A DNA stretch of 64,000 nt, taken from assembly GCA_965178125.1 (NCBI GenBank), contig OZ237742.1:1178001-1242000 (forward strand). The letters run 5' to 3'. Position 1 is the first letter of the stretch. Every line of letters begins with the position of its first letter. The notes beneath the pieces are model-generated. The model was not told the DNA's origin. It worked only from the letters and a program-made list of their open reading frames with translations, and searched no databases. The translations under genes and the position numbers were made by a program. Origin of the DNA: Bilabrum cf. latius. Lineage: Eukaryota; Bigyra: Bicosoecida; Bigyra; Bicosoecida. Of the stretch, positions 24,118 to 34,421 are shown in pieces.

Positions 24118-25033
24118 CTGCGTTGGCGAGAATGGCGTGAAGGCGTGGTTCGGTGAGTGGTGCGGCTAGCTTCAACCCTTCAGAACTCGGAAATGCAGGC
24201 ACGCTGGAAGAGGGTCGCATGATACATGAAGCTCACATCATTCTGTTCCGTCGCGCGCTGTGGGACGGCCTCTCGCTTGAACACGCATCGAAACCGGCTG
24301 CGGAGGAAGGTGTGGGAGATTGCAGCTATTCGATATGGCAAATGATGAAGTAAAGAGCAACAGTTATATATAGTGCGTGAATTATTTTTGGTCGGGTTGA
24401 CGCTCAAGCACAAGCCATAGTCTCATAAGTGCCGCTCAACCAAGCGAGACGTTCGGCAACCGAAACATTGGGGACAGGATTTGAGGCTCACAGCTGGTCT
24501 TCTGCTTCAAGATCGATGCCACCACAGCATGCCATAGTTGAATAATGCTATAGATACCCACCCTTCAACAATAGCTAAAACCTGGTCCCTAATTTGACAA
24601 ATCACGACAAGTCGAAAAAGTGGTATTTTATCTAATCGCGCGCTACATGATGAGCCACTCGAGAAAACAGTATCTGGCACCACATGTCCCTTACTAGTCG
24701 CTCCACTGGAATGACCATTCACTGCTACCATGCGTAGGCTTGCAATCTCTTCATTCTGGCACACTGCATTGCATCGGCGTTCTCAAAAGTGCTATTGTGC
24801 ACTCCTAACCAGATCCCGTTCTTGGCCTGTCCTCTGTGCCTCTTCCCGATGCCCACAGATTCCCATCGGCTCGTGTCGGTTAGCAGTTGTCAAGGTCATT
24901 GGATGCAACCACGCGACCGTCGACAGACTACACAGCACCTCCGGGCCAGACATGCCCGACCCCCCCCCCCACCACCACCCCCAATGTTGCAGGCTTGGTT
25001 TGCTTGCTTACCCCGCCCCTCCGACTTGCCGCC
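24118..25033. other. Spacer between tandem paralogues, probably with 5' exon and promoter of paralogue 1
   Basis: About 900 bp with lower GC than the flanking genes. A TATATATA string at 24365-24372 reads on both strands and may be the core promoter of paralogue 1. A poly-C run lies near 24960. The missing first exon of paralogue 1 probably lies here. No independent gene is supported. Confidence 0.45.
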
Positions 25034-28000
25034 TCAAGTGCCAGCCCCTGCCGCTGCCCCTCCAGTACCTGTAGCCGCGCCGCCATCGTCCTGATCTTCG
25101 TCCTGACCCCGGTTCCCACCCTTTTCCTCACCGGGACTGGGACTGCCAGCACCTCCGTCCCCCGAATCGAACATGTTCCGCCGACTCTTTCTTACCTCGG
25201 TGCCTGCCCGGAGCCTGCTGACCCTTTGATTTTCCTTCATCTACGATTCAGTCAGCCTTAGAGGCTGGGCAGGCGCGGTCATCAAGCGGTCTGGCCTGCC
25301 ATGCGCGTGTGACTCGGACCCTTGGCTTCGTGGTGAGGCTGCCTAGACCTATGCCTACACCTAGCCAAAGTCGTCGTTGGACCGGGAGTGGCCGTGCCGC
25401 GGGGATGATGCGGTGCTGGACCGCGGCCTCAGATACGGCTTCCCTGTCTCCTTGGCTTTAACGCTGTGAACTGTTGCCATGGAATCTTGCCAATTGGGGA
25501 TCGATGCCTGCATGGCCTGCTTCAGGAGCCGCTCGGGCAGCTCCTTGGAGTCCATGTCGGCCTCGGTGTGCCTGGGACTGCTGCCGCGGCTGCGCTGCAG
25601 GCCCAGGGCAAGCTCGCGGCAGGCATCTTTTGCACGCTACAGCGTCTCTTTGTCTATGTCTTTCCTGCAGCACAGCACTTTCTCTCCCACGCGATACCCA
25701 GCCTTCGCCCATCGCGGGACCTGTGCGATCAGCTCTGCCCACCTGTCCCCAACGAAATCTGGGGACACCAGCACCAGACGCAGCACGTTCCAAAACAGCT
25801 TCATGGTGCCACTGTTGTCAATGTGGGGGAGAAAACGCGCGAAGAGGGCGTACAGCACTCGGTAGTCGAGGTACAGCTACACCGCTTCAGGCTCTCCTGC
25901 CGCCCAGCCCTGCCTGCCCACCAGCCAGGAAATTCTACTCGCTGACTCGGATTTCGGAATCACGGACTCCTACAGGAACTGCGAAAGGTAGGCCAGCAGA
26001 GTATTGAACATAACTCGAAGAGCCACGATGCGAAACGATTGAGGCTGCAGCGCCATTGCGCCAGCCCTGGCTCGTATCCCGTCGTGTCTGAATGTGTCAC
26101 CAAGAATCAGGAGTACTCCATTCACACGACACACCTGCTGGTGAAGTGCAGGCTGTGCATCCATCGCATTGGCGTCGACCGGGCCAGAGACGCCCAGGTG
26201 CTCCCCCTCCTATTTGTCGAGACTTCTTCCAACTGCCGCCCTAAACCAGTCGCCTTGGAACAGCCTGCGCTTGTCAGGTTGTGCCTCCCCAGAGCCGCTG
26301 CCCACACCTTCCGCAACCACATCAGATACCAGCATGTGCACTACATTGAGAGCCATGGTGTGAATTGCACGGACTTGCCTGAGCACAGTGCGGAGTGCCT
26401 GCCGCTCAGTGTCGCGAGCACGCCATCCGGCTCTATCAGGCACAGGCGCACCCCCTTCGCCGAGATCGTGGGCGACGCCGCGGACCCTGGTTGAGCACGA
26501 TAACGAAGCTGGTGTGCTGCAGACCGCAGCACCCGCAGCACCTGCAGCAACTGATTCTTTGTCCGTAGAAGCCACTTCCGCCAGCTCGGGGCCGAGCGGC
26601 AAAAATTGCCCCCCAGATGCCTCAGTAACGCGCTGGGCAGCTCGGCTGTCGCCTTCAACCAGCATGGCCTCGAGCTTTGCGATGCACTCGTCCCGAATGT
26701 GCGTCTCGATCGTCTCGATGTCGTTCACGATGCGCGCGCAGAACCTGAGTCGTCCTTTCAGCTGAGCCCTGCTGCTGCTGTGGTACCCGGTCTGCAGCTT
26801 GTGCCATAGCCCGGCCGCAAACTCGGCCAGCAGCTCGCAGAACCTGACGAGCGCCTCCCGCTGCAGGAGCAACGACCCTGACTCGGCCACCGCGCGCATG
26901 TACGAGTCAACCTGCTCGATCATCCGCAGCGGGGCTGTCGTGTGCAACGGGGTGCCCTTCTCGGCTGCCAGGTACATGGTCTTCCTGGACCTCGCCCCGA
27001 ACACAAGCGCAAGCATGCTGGTGCTCTTGTCCTTGACGATCTGACTCAGCACCTCCAAGCACGCATCTGCAACGGTCGCCCTCGCTGTCTCCAGATCCGT
27101 CGCCGTGGCGCAGATCTGCGCATGGTCAAGCGGCACGTTGGCCGCACTCAGTGCAGCGCTGCGACGGGCGAGGTAGCTCTCGATCGAACCCACGAGGCGC
27201 ATGCTCTGCTCTGATCGACGCCCACCGGCACCGTGCCAGATGCTGCCGCGCCTGCTGAGTTTGAGTCGCCCATACCCGCGCCGGATGCGGCCCCGACTGC
27301 ATCATCCATGCCGGCAAACTCGCTGAACTTCATCGCCTCTACCTAGCCGAGGGCATCCAGCGCAATTCTGTCCACACCCACGGCTAGCGAAGCAGCGATT
27401 GCCTCGGCGGTGCCTTGCCGGACAGCCACGTTCCACGCGGCAGTCTGCTCTTCCCGAAACCAGCTGTCGCATAGAACGCTCAAACGTCGCATCTTTGCGG
27501 TCGCAGCTGCAACAATGCTATTCGACGTGCTGGTTTGTGTCTCGGCGACTGGTTCGGTCGCTGCCTCCTGCGAAGAAGCTGAGGCGGCGCTTCCTGCAAC
27601 AAGGGCAATAGTCTCCTCAAGCGCTGTCTTGGCCATCTGGAAGGCATGGTCCTCCGCGGCACGAAGTACCTCCTGTTCACCCCTGGTCTTCGCCTTGCTG
27701 GCTGCGAGAAGCATGCCGTGCATCCACCGCGGGATGCCGGATGACGCAGCTTCTGTCATGTCAGCCAGCTCGGTGGCAAGCAGATACCATGGCTCCTTCG
27801 CAACCGCACCATCGCCAGCACCGATGCTTGCTTCTCTCTCACCACTCAATGGATCTTCTGCTTCGAAGGCTGCCCTACGCTCACAGCCGTCGATTGCAGG
27901 GCCAGCACCTGCTGCTGTCGGCCTGGCGCTCGTGCTGCTGACCCCGCGGCTTCGGCTTGGGTCAGCGCCAGCCGAATGTGAGACGAGCGGTAGCATTCGA

Positions 28001-29577
28001 CTGTCTTGAGGCTTAGTGGTTCTATTGGAGCTAGACGCTGCGATTCCGGTCAGGTCGATGCTTTGGCTGGCTCGCAGTGCGGAGGCTCGCAGAGTGCTGG
28101 CACCTAGCACGCTGCCTCTTCGCGGCTCCCCTGTCGCTTCGATCAAATCGCCCTCTGCTTCGCTTTCTCCCCCTTTCAACGGTACTCGCACCGGCGATTG
28201 CGGTCCTTCTTTCTGGTTTGAGCGAGCAATGTATCTGGCAACAGCCCTTCCGAGCGCCTCGGTCTCCTGACCCGACCTGCTGGCCGCCTCCTGCACCGCG
28301 AGGACCAGCTCAGCGGCGAGATCGTGCCGTCGGGGCGCCACCCTGAGAACGACCTCTGAGCCCCAAAGTAGAGCAGAAGCAGCAGGCATCGAAGGCACGC
28401 GTTCATCTCTGGAGGATAGAACACTCACTGCCGCTCTGTGCATCATGCGAGTGAGGACTGCTCGCGCGCAATTGTCGCCAGCGGTGGGTGCATCCTGGAC
28501 TTGAATCACCACTTCTCTTTGCAGCTTCTTTGGCACACGCGCGGAGCTCGCACGAGCCTGCATCTCATAGCGTGTCTGGCAAGTTTTCAGCAGAAGCATC
28601 GGGACCATCGCGAGGATCCTGCCTTGTTCCCCACCGGCAAGTGCATACTCGCTGTCGCCTCGGTCGGCTCCTGCTGCGGTGCTTGCACCACCCATGGCCG
28701 CACTGGAATGTCCACCCCCTTCCAGTGATGCGTCCACTGCTTCTCTCAGAATCAAGATGCCATCCTAGATGCTCACGTCCACTGGGATATATTGGAAGCG
28801 AGGCGGTGGCAGCGACTAGGACCGCTTAACCCGTGTCTGCGGCCCCGGCCCTCCTTCGCGCATGGACGCGACCCGGCCTGCCCTCCCAAGGGGTGACGGT
28901 GCTGCACCTTGTTCCTATGCCGTCGCGCTCTGCACTTTCATCTTCACGCCGCTCTTCAGTCGGAGCAGCACCGGTTCACCCAGGGCATCCTTAGAGGCCT
29001 CTGACTTGTACGCTTGGTCCCTGATCGATTCTGACGAAAGCATGGCTTCCGTAACGGCTATTTCTGCCGCGTATTCTTCCGAAGAATCCGGTGGAGGCGC
29101 GCTGGGGCGGCCAGCCACCGGTGGCAGCGCATCTGCCTCGATTGGCTCGGCAAGCTCACGCTCGTCTTCCGCTGCGACGCGAAAAGAGGAAATCGCCGCA
29201 CCTAAACCCTTGCAAGCGAACAAATTGGCAATGAAAGCAACGGTGCAAGGGATGCGCCGGTGTTTTACAAAAGGGTGGGGGGAGCTCTCACTAGGGTCGT
29301 AGAATTCAGAATCACTGCTGGAGCCGCTGCCCGCCCTGGTTCGCCCGCCGGTTGGCAGGCCTGCAAGACGGTGGTCGGCGACTCTCCCGGAATCAGCAGC
29401 AGAATCATGCCCATCGGAAGCCTGCAGCAAGACAAAATACAGCATGTAGCACAAATTGCGTGAGGAGGCTGGCTTGAAGGCAGCTGGTTCGGTCCATCTA
29501 CTATTCTCAAGCTCGTCGAAGCAGCCATCCATGATGGCCAGTCCCGTGGTTTGCGTTTCTTCCGGATCCGCAATCAT
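25034..29577 (-). CDS. Large helical protein (tandem paralogue 2), TAG-rich
   Basis: Homologous over its length to the gene at 18643-24117. VPKKLQREVVIQVQ matches VAKKLKREVVVRVR. RLRFCARIVNDIETIETHI matches KLKLCARVINDIAKVRDVV. LYALFARFLPH matches IAGLFAQYLPH. The strand SI[TAG]DGILILRE matches the second PH-like region of paralogue 1, but the first PH domain is not recognisable. A frame change near 27.2 kb is resolved by a tentative 65-bp intron (27211-27275, GTATGG...ATCAG) giving GAEQSMRLVG. The result is 1,492 aa, ending in TGA. There are 13 in-frame TAGs, including four alternating codons at 25343-25363. At two of them the paralogue has CAG (19834, 21115). The start ATG at 29577 is the first in frame. 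Function unknown. Confidence 0.72.
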
Positions 29578-30287
29578 GCACGAATGTGTCTGCTGTTTGA
29601 TTCATTGGCCTTACACCGTTCATTTTTATGGTGTATTGTCTGTGGCACTGCGCATGAAAGCAGGTGCAAGATCCAAGCCCATAGCCGAGTTTTTTTTCCA
29701 CCACAAGCCCGATGATGTCGTCCACAGAATGAGCATCACCATATATACAAACTTGCATGGCCAACAGAGGAACGACAACCCTTGCGCGTAGGGCTGCAGA
29801 GGTAACTCACATTGCACTGGCGAAACTGACTTGAATGAAAACTCAGCTACCTTGGCAGCCCAAGCAGACTCGTTCTCGCAATCCAGCTTTCTTGTTAGAG
29901 AAAGGTTCGTCCAAACTCTGCAAGTATTTACAAATATTGATGAGTGCTTGGCGTGCCTTTCGGCCATATTTCAGGCATTCCGAGTACTGCTATCGGCGAG
30001 GGGGAAATCAAACCACGACACATCGGGCGTGCGCCGTGAGAGGAGGGCCCATGTAGACTTCACCTGGGTTCTTACCCATATCTGGAGATATTGCACAGGG
30101 CACCGTATCTGTCGAGTTCCGAGAGTCTTGCCATGATTCATCGCGAGTTCGAGACGATGCAGTAGTTGGCACGCACCACCTGGAGATCCCCGAAACGCCA
30201 CCACCTTTCCATGTGTCTATTCAAATATAGCACACTTTGCAGTTCGATTGGGCCGGAGACTCGGGTTTGCCGAGAGAATCGGCAGAT
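29578..30287. other. Divergent intergenic region
   Basis: 710 bp between two opposite starts. TATATA at 29742-29747 lies 165 bp upstream of the paralogue 2 ATG. An ATATAG at 30224-30229 lies about 60 bp before the MDR-like ATG, followed by TTTGCAG at 30234-30240, which could be a splice acceptor. I see no further gene. Confidence 0.45.
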
Positions 30288-32390
30288 ATGGTATTAGAAT
30301 TTGGAAAGGATGCGGTCCCGGCACCGTCGCCACGGCGCAAGCGGTCAGAGCTGCTGGTGTGCCATGGTTTAGAATTAAGTGGCAGTGTACTGCGCCTTGG
30401 ACCGGGTTGCGAAGAATCTGGCTTGCGAGACGGGGACACGGTGATCGGCCTCGCGGTTCCGTCTGCTCCGCTCACCCGAGCGTGCGCTGCGGGATTAGGG
30501 GCTCCAGGGCAAGGCTCAGGCCCCTCGTCGGGATCATCGACACCGTAGAAGGCAAGAAGCTAGTCAGGTAGCAGCGACCATGCCGGGGTGTCGTCAACCC
30601 GCACTGAGTCGAAGGCGGGAGGCGACGAGCCCGGCAGCGCTGGCTGGGCGAGCATGGGAGCTGGAGCACCTGCTCCGAGCCGTCCTCCGAGCGTGCTGAG
30701 GTGCGTGGTCGCAGGCGCCCGCACCCCCGTCGCGACAGTTCCGGTTTGGGCCCTCTGGAAGCACCCCTCCTCTTCCTGGTCCTCCTCCTCCTCCTCATCC
30801 GGGTCCGGGTCCCCGCCGGCCAGGTCCTCGAATGGGGCTGGTGACGGGGGTGCCGCAGCCTCCCACGAGGCTTCGGGCTAGGAGCATCGCCACTGTGATA
30901 CCACCGATGGTGTGCTCCCGCAGTGCCTACCGCCCCCGTTCGGCGGCGGCGCGTCAGCCTTGTTCCCTGGGCTGGAGGTAGCCCCTGCCCCCGGTGAATC
31001 GTCGTTGCGCAGGGGTGCCGGCGCTGCGGTGAAATCTGAGGGGCACTCCATCATCGGGTCTCCGATGCTGCGCCTCGCGGGCAGAGAAGCCGACGGGAGT
31101 TGCCGGTAGCAGTCGCTCCGGACCGAGCCTGAGCGAACGTTCCTCTTGCTGCGGAGTATCCGGCCGCTGCTGCGTGCCCAGGAAGCCGTGCAACGGTGCA
31201 TCGGATGCGTAGGACGGTTGCAGACGGCCGTTGTGCTGGGCGCCGACTTGCCGGGCGGCTTCGAAGCCGTGCAGCTGCTGGCTGGGCGCGGGGCCCACGT
31301 GCTTGCGGTTGCAACCGGCGTTGCGGGCCGGAAGGCGCTGGTGGCTGCGTGGGAGAGCAGCGGGTCGGGCACAGGTGTGACGATTGCTTCCACGGGGAGA
31401 CCCGCCCTTGACCGCATGGATGATGCCGGTGCCGGTGCCGGTGCCGGTGCGAGCGATGGTCATGCTGGAGTGCCAGGGCCAGGGCCAGTGTCAGGGCCAG
31501 GGCCAAGGCCAGGGCCAGGCTCTGGGACAGTAGGCCAGGGCCAGGGCATCGAGAAGCAGGAGAAGCAAAGAGAAGAAGGAGATGGAGAAGGAGAACAAGT
31601 AGGAGACCATGCAGCAAGGAGGGGGGCACCACTGCTCGAAGCAGCGGCTGCTGCCGGCAAGGCGCTGGAGCCCAGCGCGCTGGCACCGCCGGACGCAGCC
31701 GTGTCCGCACTTGCCGCTGCACTGCGCTCTGTGGGCGAGCGGCCTGGCAGGGTCGTGGTGGGGCGGTCGGTGCTGCATCCAGGTGTGACGAGTGAGGATG
31801 CCACGGTGGGTGGGATTGGGGGCGCATCCGAGCGCAAGGCATCCGATGGGGGCGATTCGTGTGACGAGTGCGACCCTCTGGCAGCCCTCGTGGAGGCGCT
31901 GGAATGGACGGGTGGGGTAGGTGTCGATGCCGTGCTGGCGGTGTCCATGCAGCCAGAGAAAGAGGGAAGTGAGGAGGGGGGGGAGGGGGGTCGACCGAGC
32001 GGACGGTCTGTGCGACCGCTCGTGGTGGTACCCCCGCTCGGCGAGATGCTCGGGTGCGTGTGCCCCGGCGGGTGCATCGCGTTGGCACCGCCGATGGGGA
32101 GGGCTCGATTGGATGAACGCAGCGGCTGTGCTTCGACACTCGCGGAACAAGGTTAGGGCCGGAGCCGTGGCCGGGAAGAGGACGAGGACGAGGACTACCT
32201 GGACCCCGAGGACCTGCGCCTGGCCATGCGGAAGGGGGTCACCCTGGCGTTCGTCGACGAACGTTCGCTGATCCTGTCGGGGTGCCGCGTGGGTCGGCTG
32301 GCGGGCATGGTGGAGCAGGGGCTGCGGCTGGTCGCGTCAGGCCGTGTGGCGCTGGCTCCTGCTTGGGGCTTGCGGGTGGGGCGCGAGTGA
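30288..32390 (+). CDS. Degenerate MDR (quinone oxidoreductase-like) protein with long inserts
   Basis: The frame from ATG 30288 to TGA 32388-32390 is 700 codons, crossed by five TAGs (30546, 30561, 30879, 31107, 32154). The ends resemble medium-chain dehydrogenase/reductase proteins. MVLEFGKDAVPAPSP and GLRDGDTVIGLAVP recall the GroES-like part. TAVVLGADLPGGFEAVQLL recalls the Rossmann glycine motif, but the usual GxGxxG is GADLPGG. ERSLILSGCRVGRLAGMVEQGL recalls the C-terminal helix. Catalytic residues cannot be identified, and Ser/Gly-rich inserts of over 200 residues split the fold. The frame is also open upstream to 30237 behind a TTTGCAG, so a 5' exon is possible. It may be a highly diverged enzyme or a non-catalytic derivative. 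Confidence 0.55.
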
Positions 32391-32490
32391 ATGAATGAAT
32401 GAATGAATGAATGAATGGATGAGTAAATGAATGAATGGATGAGTAAATGAATGAATGAATGAATGAGTAAATGAATGAATGAATGAATGA
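32388..32490. repeat. AATG tetranucleotide array at the MDR-like stop codon
   Basis: About 25 units of TGAA/TGAG/TAAA variants of an AATG repeat. The first TGA of the array is the stop codon of the upstream gene. Interspersed GGATGAGTAA variants repeat twice. Confidence 0.95.
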
Positions 32491-32695
32491 AAAGCAGAAT
32501 TGGCACGGTCCGCATCGAAGTCGAAACAGTACCGTTCAATTCAATCACGTATAATGGCGCCAGGCTATGGGCCAGCGTACCTGATGCTGAGTCACCGGCC
32601 ACATGCAGTCGTACGGTGATATCATGACTATTGATACCCTCCCCCTCCTCCCTTCGCTTGCCCACGGGGTCTGTAGCACCACCAGCAGCACGCCC
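32391..32695. other. Convergent spacer containing the AATG array
   Basis: 305 bp between the MDR-like TGA and the GH16 TAA. Its first third is the tetranucleotide array; the remainder has no recognisable gene. Confidence 0.6.
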
Positions 32696-33631
32696 TTATG
32701 ACCCCTTCGCAGCTATCCCCGTCCCAGACGTATCCTTGTTCTTCGGCTTGTAGTGCCTCGCGAAGTCGCACTCCATCGTGGTGGGGAACACGGTGTCCTG
32801 GGAGGGAAACCCGCCCCAGGGCCCTCCCACGGCGTAATTCAAAATGTGGTACCAGGCGTGCACACTGTCCACCTGCTTGGAGATTCCGGAGTGGTATCCC
32901 ACGGTGGTTTCATTAATGTAGAATGTGAGCGAGTCCTGATGCAGGTCGTAGTTCACTCCGAATGTGGCGAAGGACTCGTTGTAGAGCCGGGAGGGGGTGC
33001 CGACAGGCAGCGGCTTCGTCCAATTCCCCACGGACCCGTCGGAGCCGCACGTCTTGCCGTCCTTGCTGAAGTGGAAATCCCAGTGAGACTCCTGCTCGCC
33101 GATGATACCGGATGGGTATTCCTTGTCTGGGCCGCCGAGAGATTCCATCACGTCGATCTCCCCGGAAACCGGCCAGCAGCTGCCATTCTATGGCATGAGC
33201 CAGTACGCTGGCCAATAGCCCAGGCTGTTTCCGCCCGCTCCCACGTAATACTTGCAGGAGGCCTCGAATCGCCCGCCCCAAAAGTACTGCTTGTCGCTCG
33301 AATCGACCCAGCCGCTAGTGTATTTTTTGCCGCCAGTCTTGCTTGGATCTGTACTCCACTTTGCGGTCAGTATCAGGTGACCATCATGCACAGCAACATT
33401 CTCAGGAAGATACCACTCGCCTTCCGCTTTAATGTGCAGGCCGGTTTTGGCCGTCCAGGTGCTCGTGTTCAGACCTGGGCCATCGAATTCATCGATCATG
33501 TCAAGCTCCCAATGGGATGGATCAAACGGCGGTCCCATCGGTGCAGCCCTGCACTGAACACAGACAGTAGCAAAAAATACGGCGATTGCGGTGATCATTT
33601 GCCTGGCAGTTCTCCTATTGTGGCTTTCCAT
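32696..33631 (-). CDS. Secreted glycoside hydrolase family 16 protein
   Basis: 311 aa with a signal peptide (hydrophobic ITAIAVFFATVCVQC, cleavage near residue 29) and a GH16 jelly-roll. ELDMIDEFDG opens the fold, GRFEASCKYY and GYWPAYWLMP follow. The catalytic ExDxxE motif is GEIDVMES (Glu158, Asp160, Glu163). WHFHF-type strands (SHWDFHFSKDG) and WYHILNYAVGGPWGG complete it. A single in-frame TAG is codon 148, ten residues before the nucleophile, in MP[TAG]NGSCWP. Without reading it as sense the enzyme would lose its active site. GH16 enzymes cleave or transfer beta-1,3/1,4-glucans, xyloglucan, agars and similar wall polysaccharides; the substrate is not predictable. It ends in TAA. Confidence 0.9.
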
Positions 33632-34421
33632 TGCATTTCAATACAGCCTCCAATGACTCGGAACCGCATCGGGGAAATTAAGCAATTGGATGTCGCAGCC
33701 AGTCAAACAAGACATAGGATCGCGTTCACCAGCAAGCTACAAAACGTATCGAATGGAATAGATATCTAGCGTGCACCCAAGGTCGCTCGGACCAGCTCAT
33801 ATCTGCAGCGCAGTCGCATCCTGCGACCACGTCAAATTCTGCACGCTACAAAACGGCATTCCAATGTTCAGCTGGCCGACATGCATGATCTCTTTGCTTT
33901 AGAAAAGGTCGAGTCCGCGTACTGTGGACAAAGCATGTAAAGAATTCAATAGTCTGCCCGGCAGGGCTGAGTAGAGGTTTGATATGGCGCCCTCCCGATC
34001 CAGCGACTTTTGCTCGTCGTGATGGGAGAGTTTGCATTGCGTGACCTTGAGCCAAGCGAGACCGCTCACCAACAAAAATCTTGCCAGGGTGCTCATACGC
34101 CTTAAACACTTGCAGGAAGCGCTAAAACGTGTTAATATTCTTTTTCTGCACAGAAATTTGCATAGATCTTGGAACGAGGCAGTGTCTGTGCGATCAAAGT
34201 TGGCATAAAACAATTAGTTTCTTTTGGAAGTCTCCGATAGTTCGATTGTGATTGGTGGCGAGGTTTGAGACGGCATGTCCCGAAATGTTGTCATCGAAAA
34301 ATAGGGAATATATACTGTAGAGCATGAGCTGTTGGGAGGACCAATCGGACGGAGAAAAGAGGACGGGAGCTCTGGATTCGCTGGACCAAGCAACGCTTCA
34401 GCATTTTTCCGTGGGTTCGCG
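33632..34421. promoter_or_regulatory. Divergent promoter region, GH16 / BAH-SANT gene
   Basis: 790 bp of AT-richer sequence between two divergent starts. TATATA at 34309-34314 lies 108 bp upstream of the BAH-SANT ATG and is a plausible core promoter. No gene is seen. Confidence 0.5.

Noticed and set aside
24507-24764. 85-codon minus-strand frame in the spacer between the paralogues
   Set aside because: No homology, no splice path to the PH domain exon that I could establish; treated as non-coding spacer.
28861-29577. First exon of paralogue 2 as a separate small gene ending at TAG 28915
   Set aside because: The same frame continues past three TAGs into sequence homologous to paralogue 1, so it is the N-terminus of that gene.
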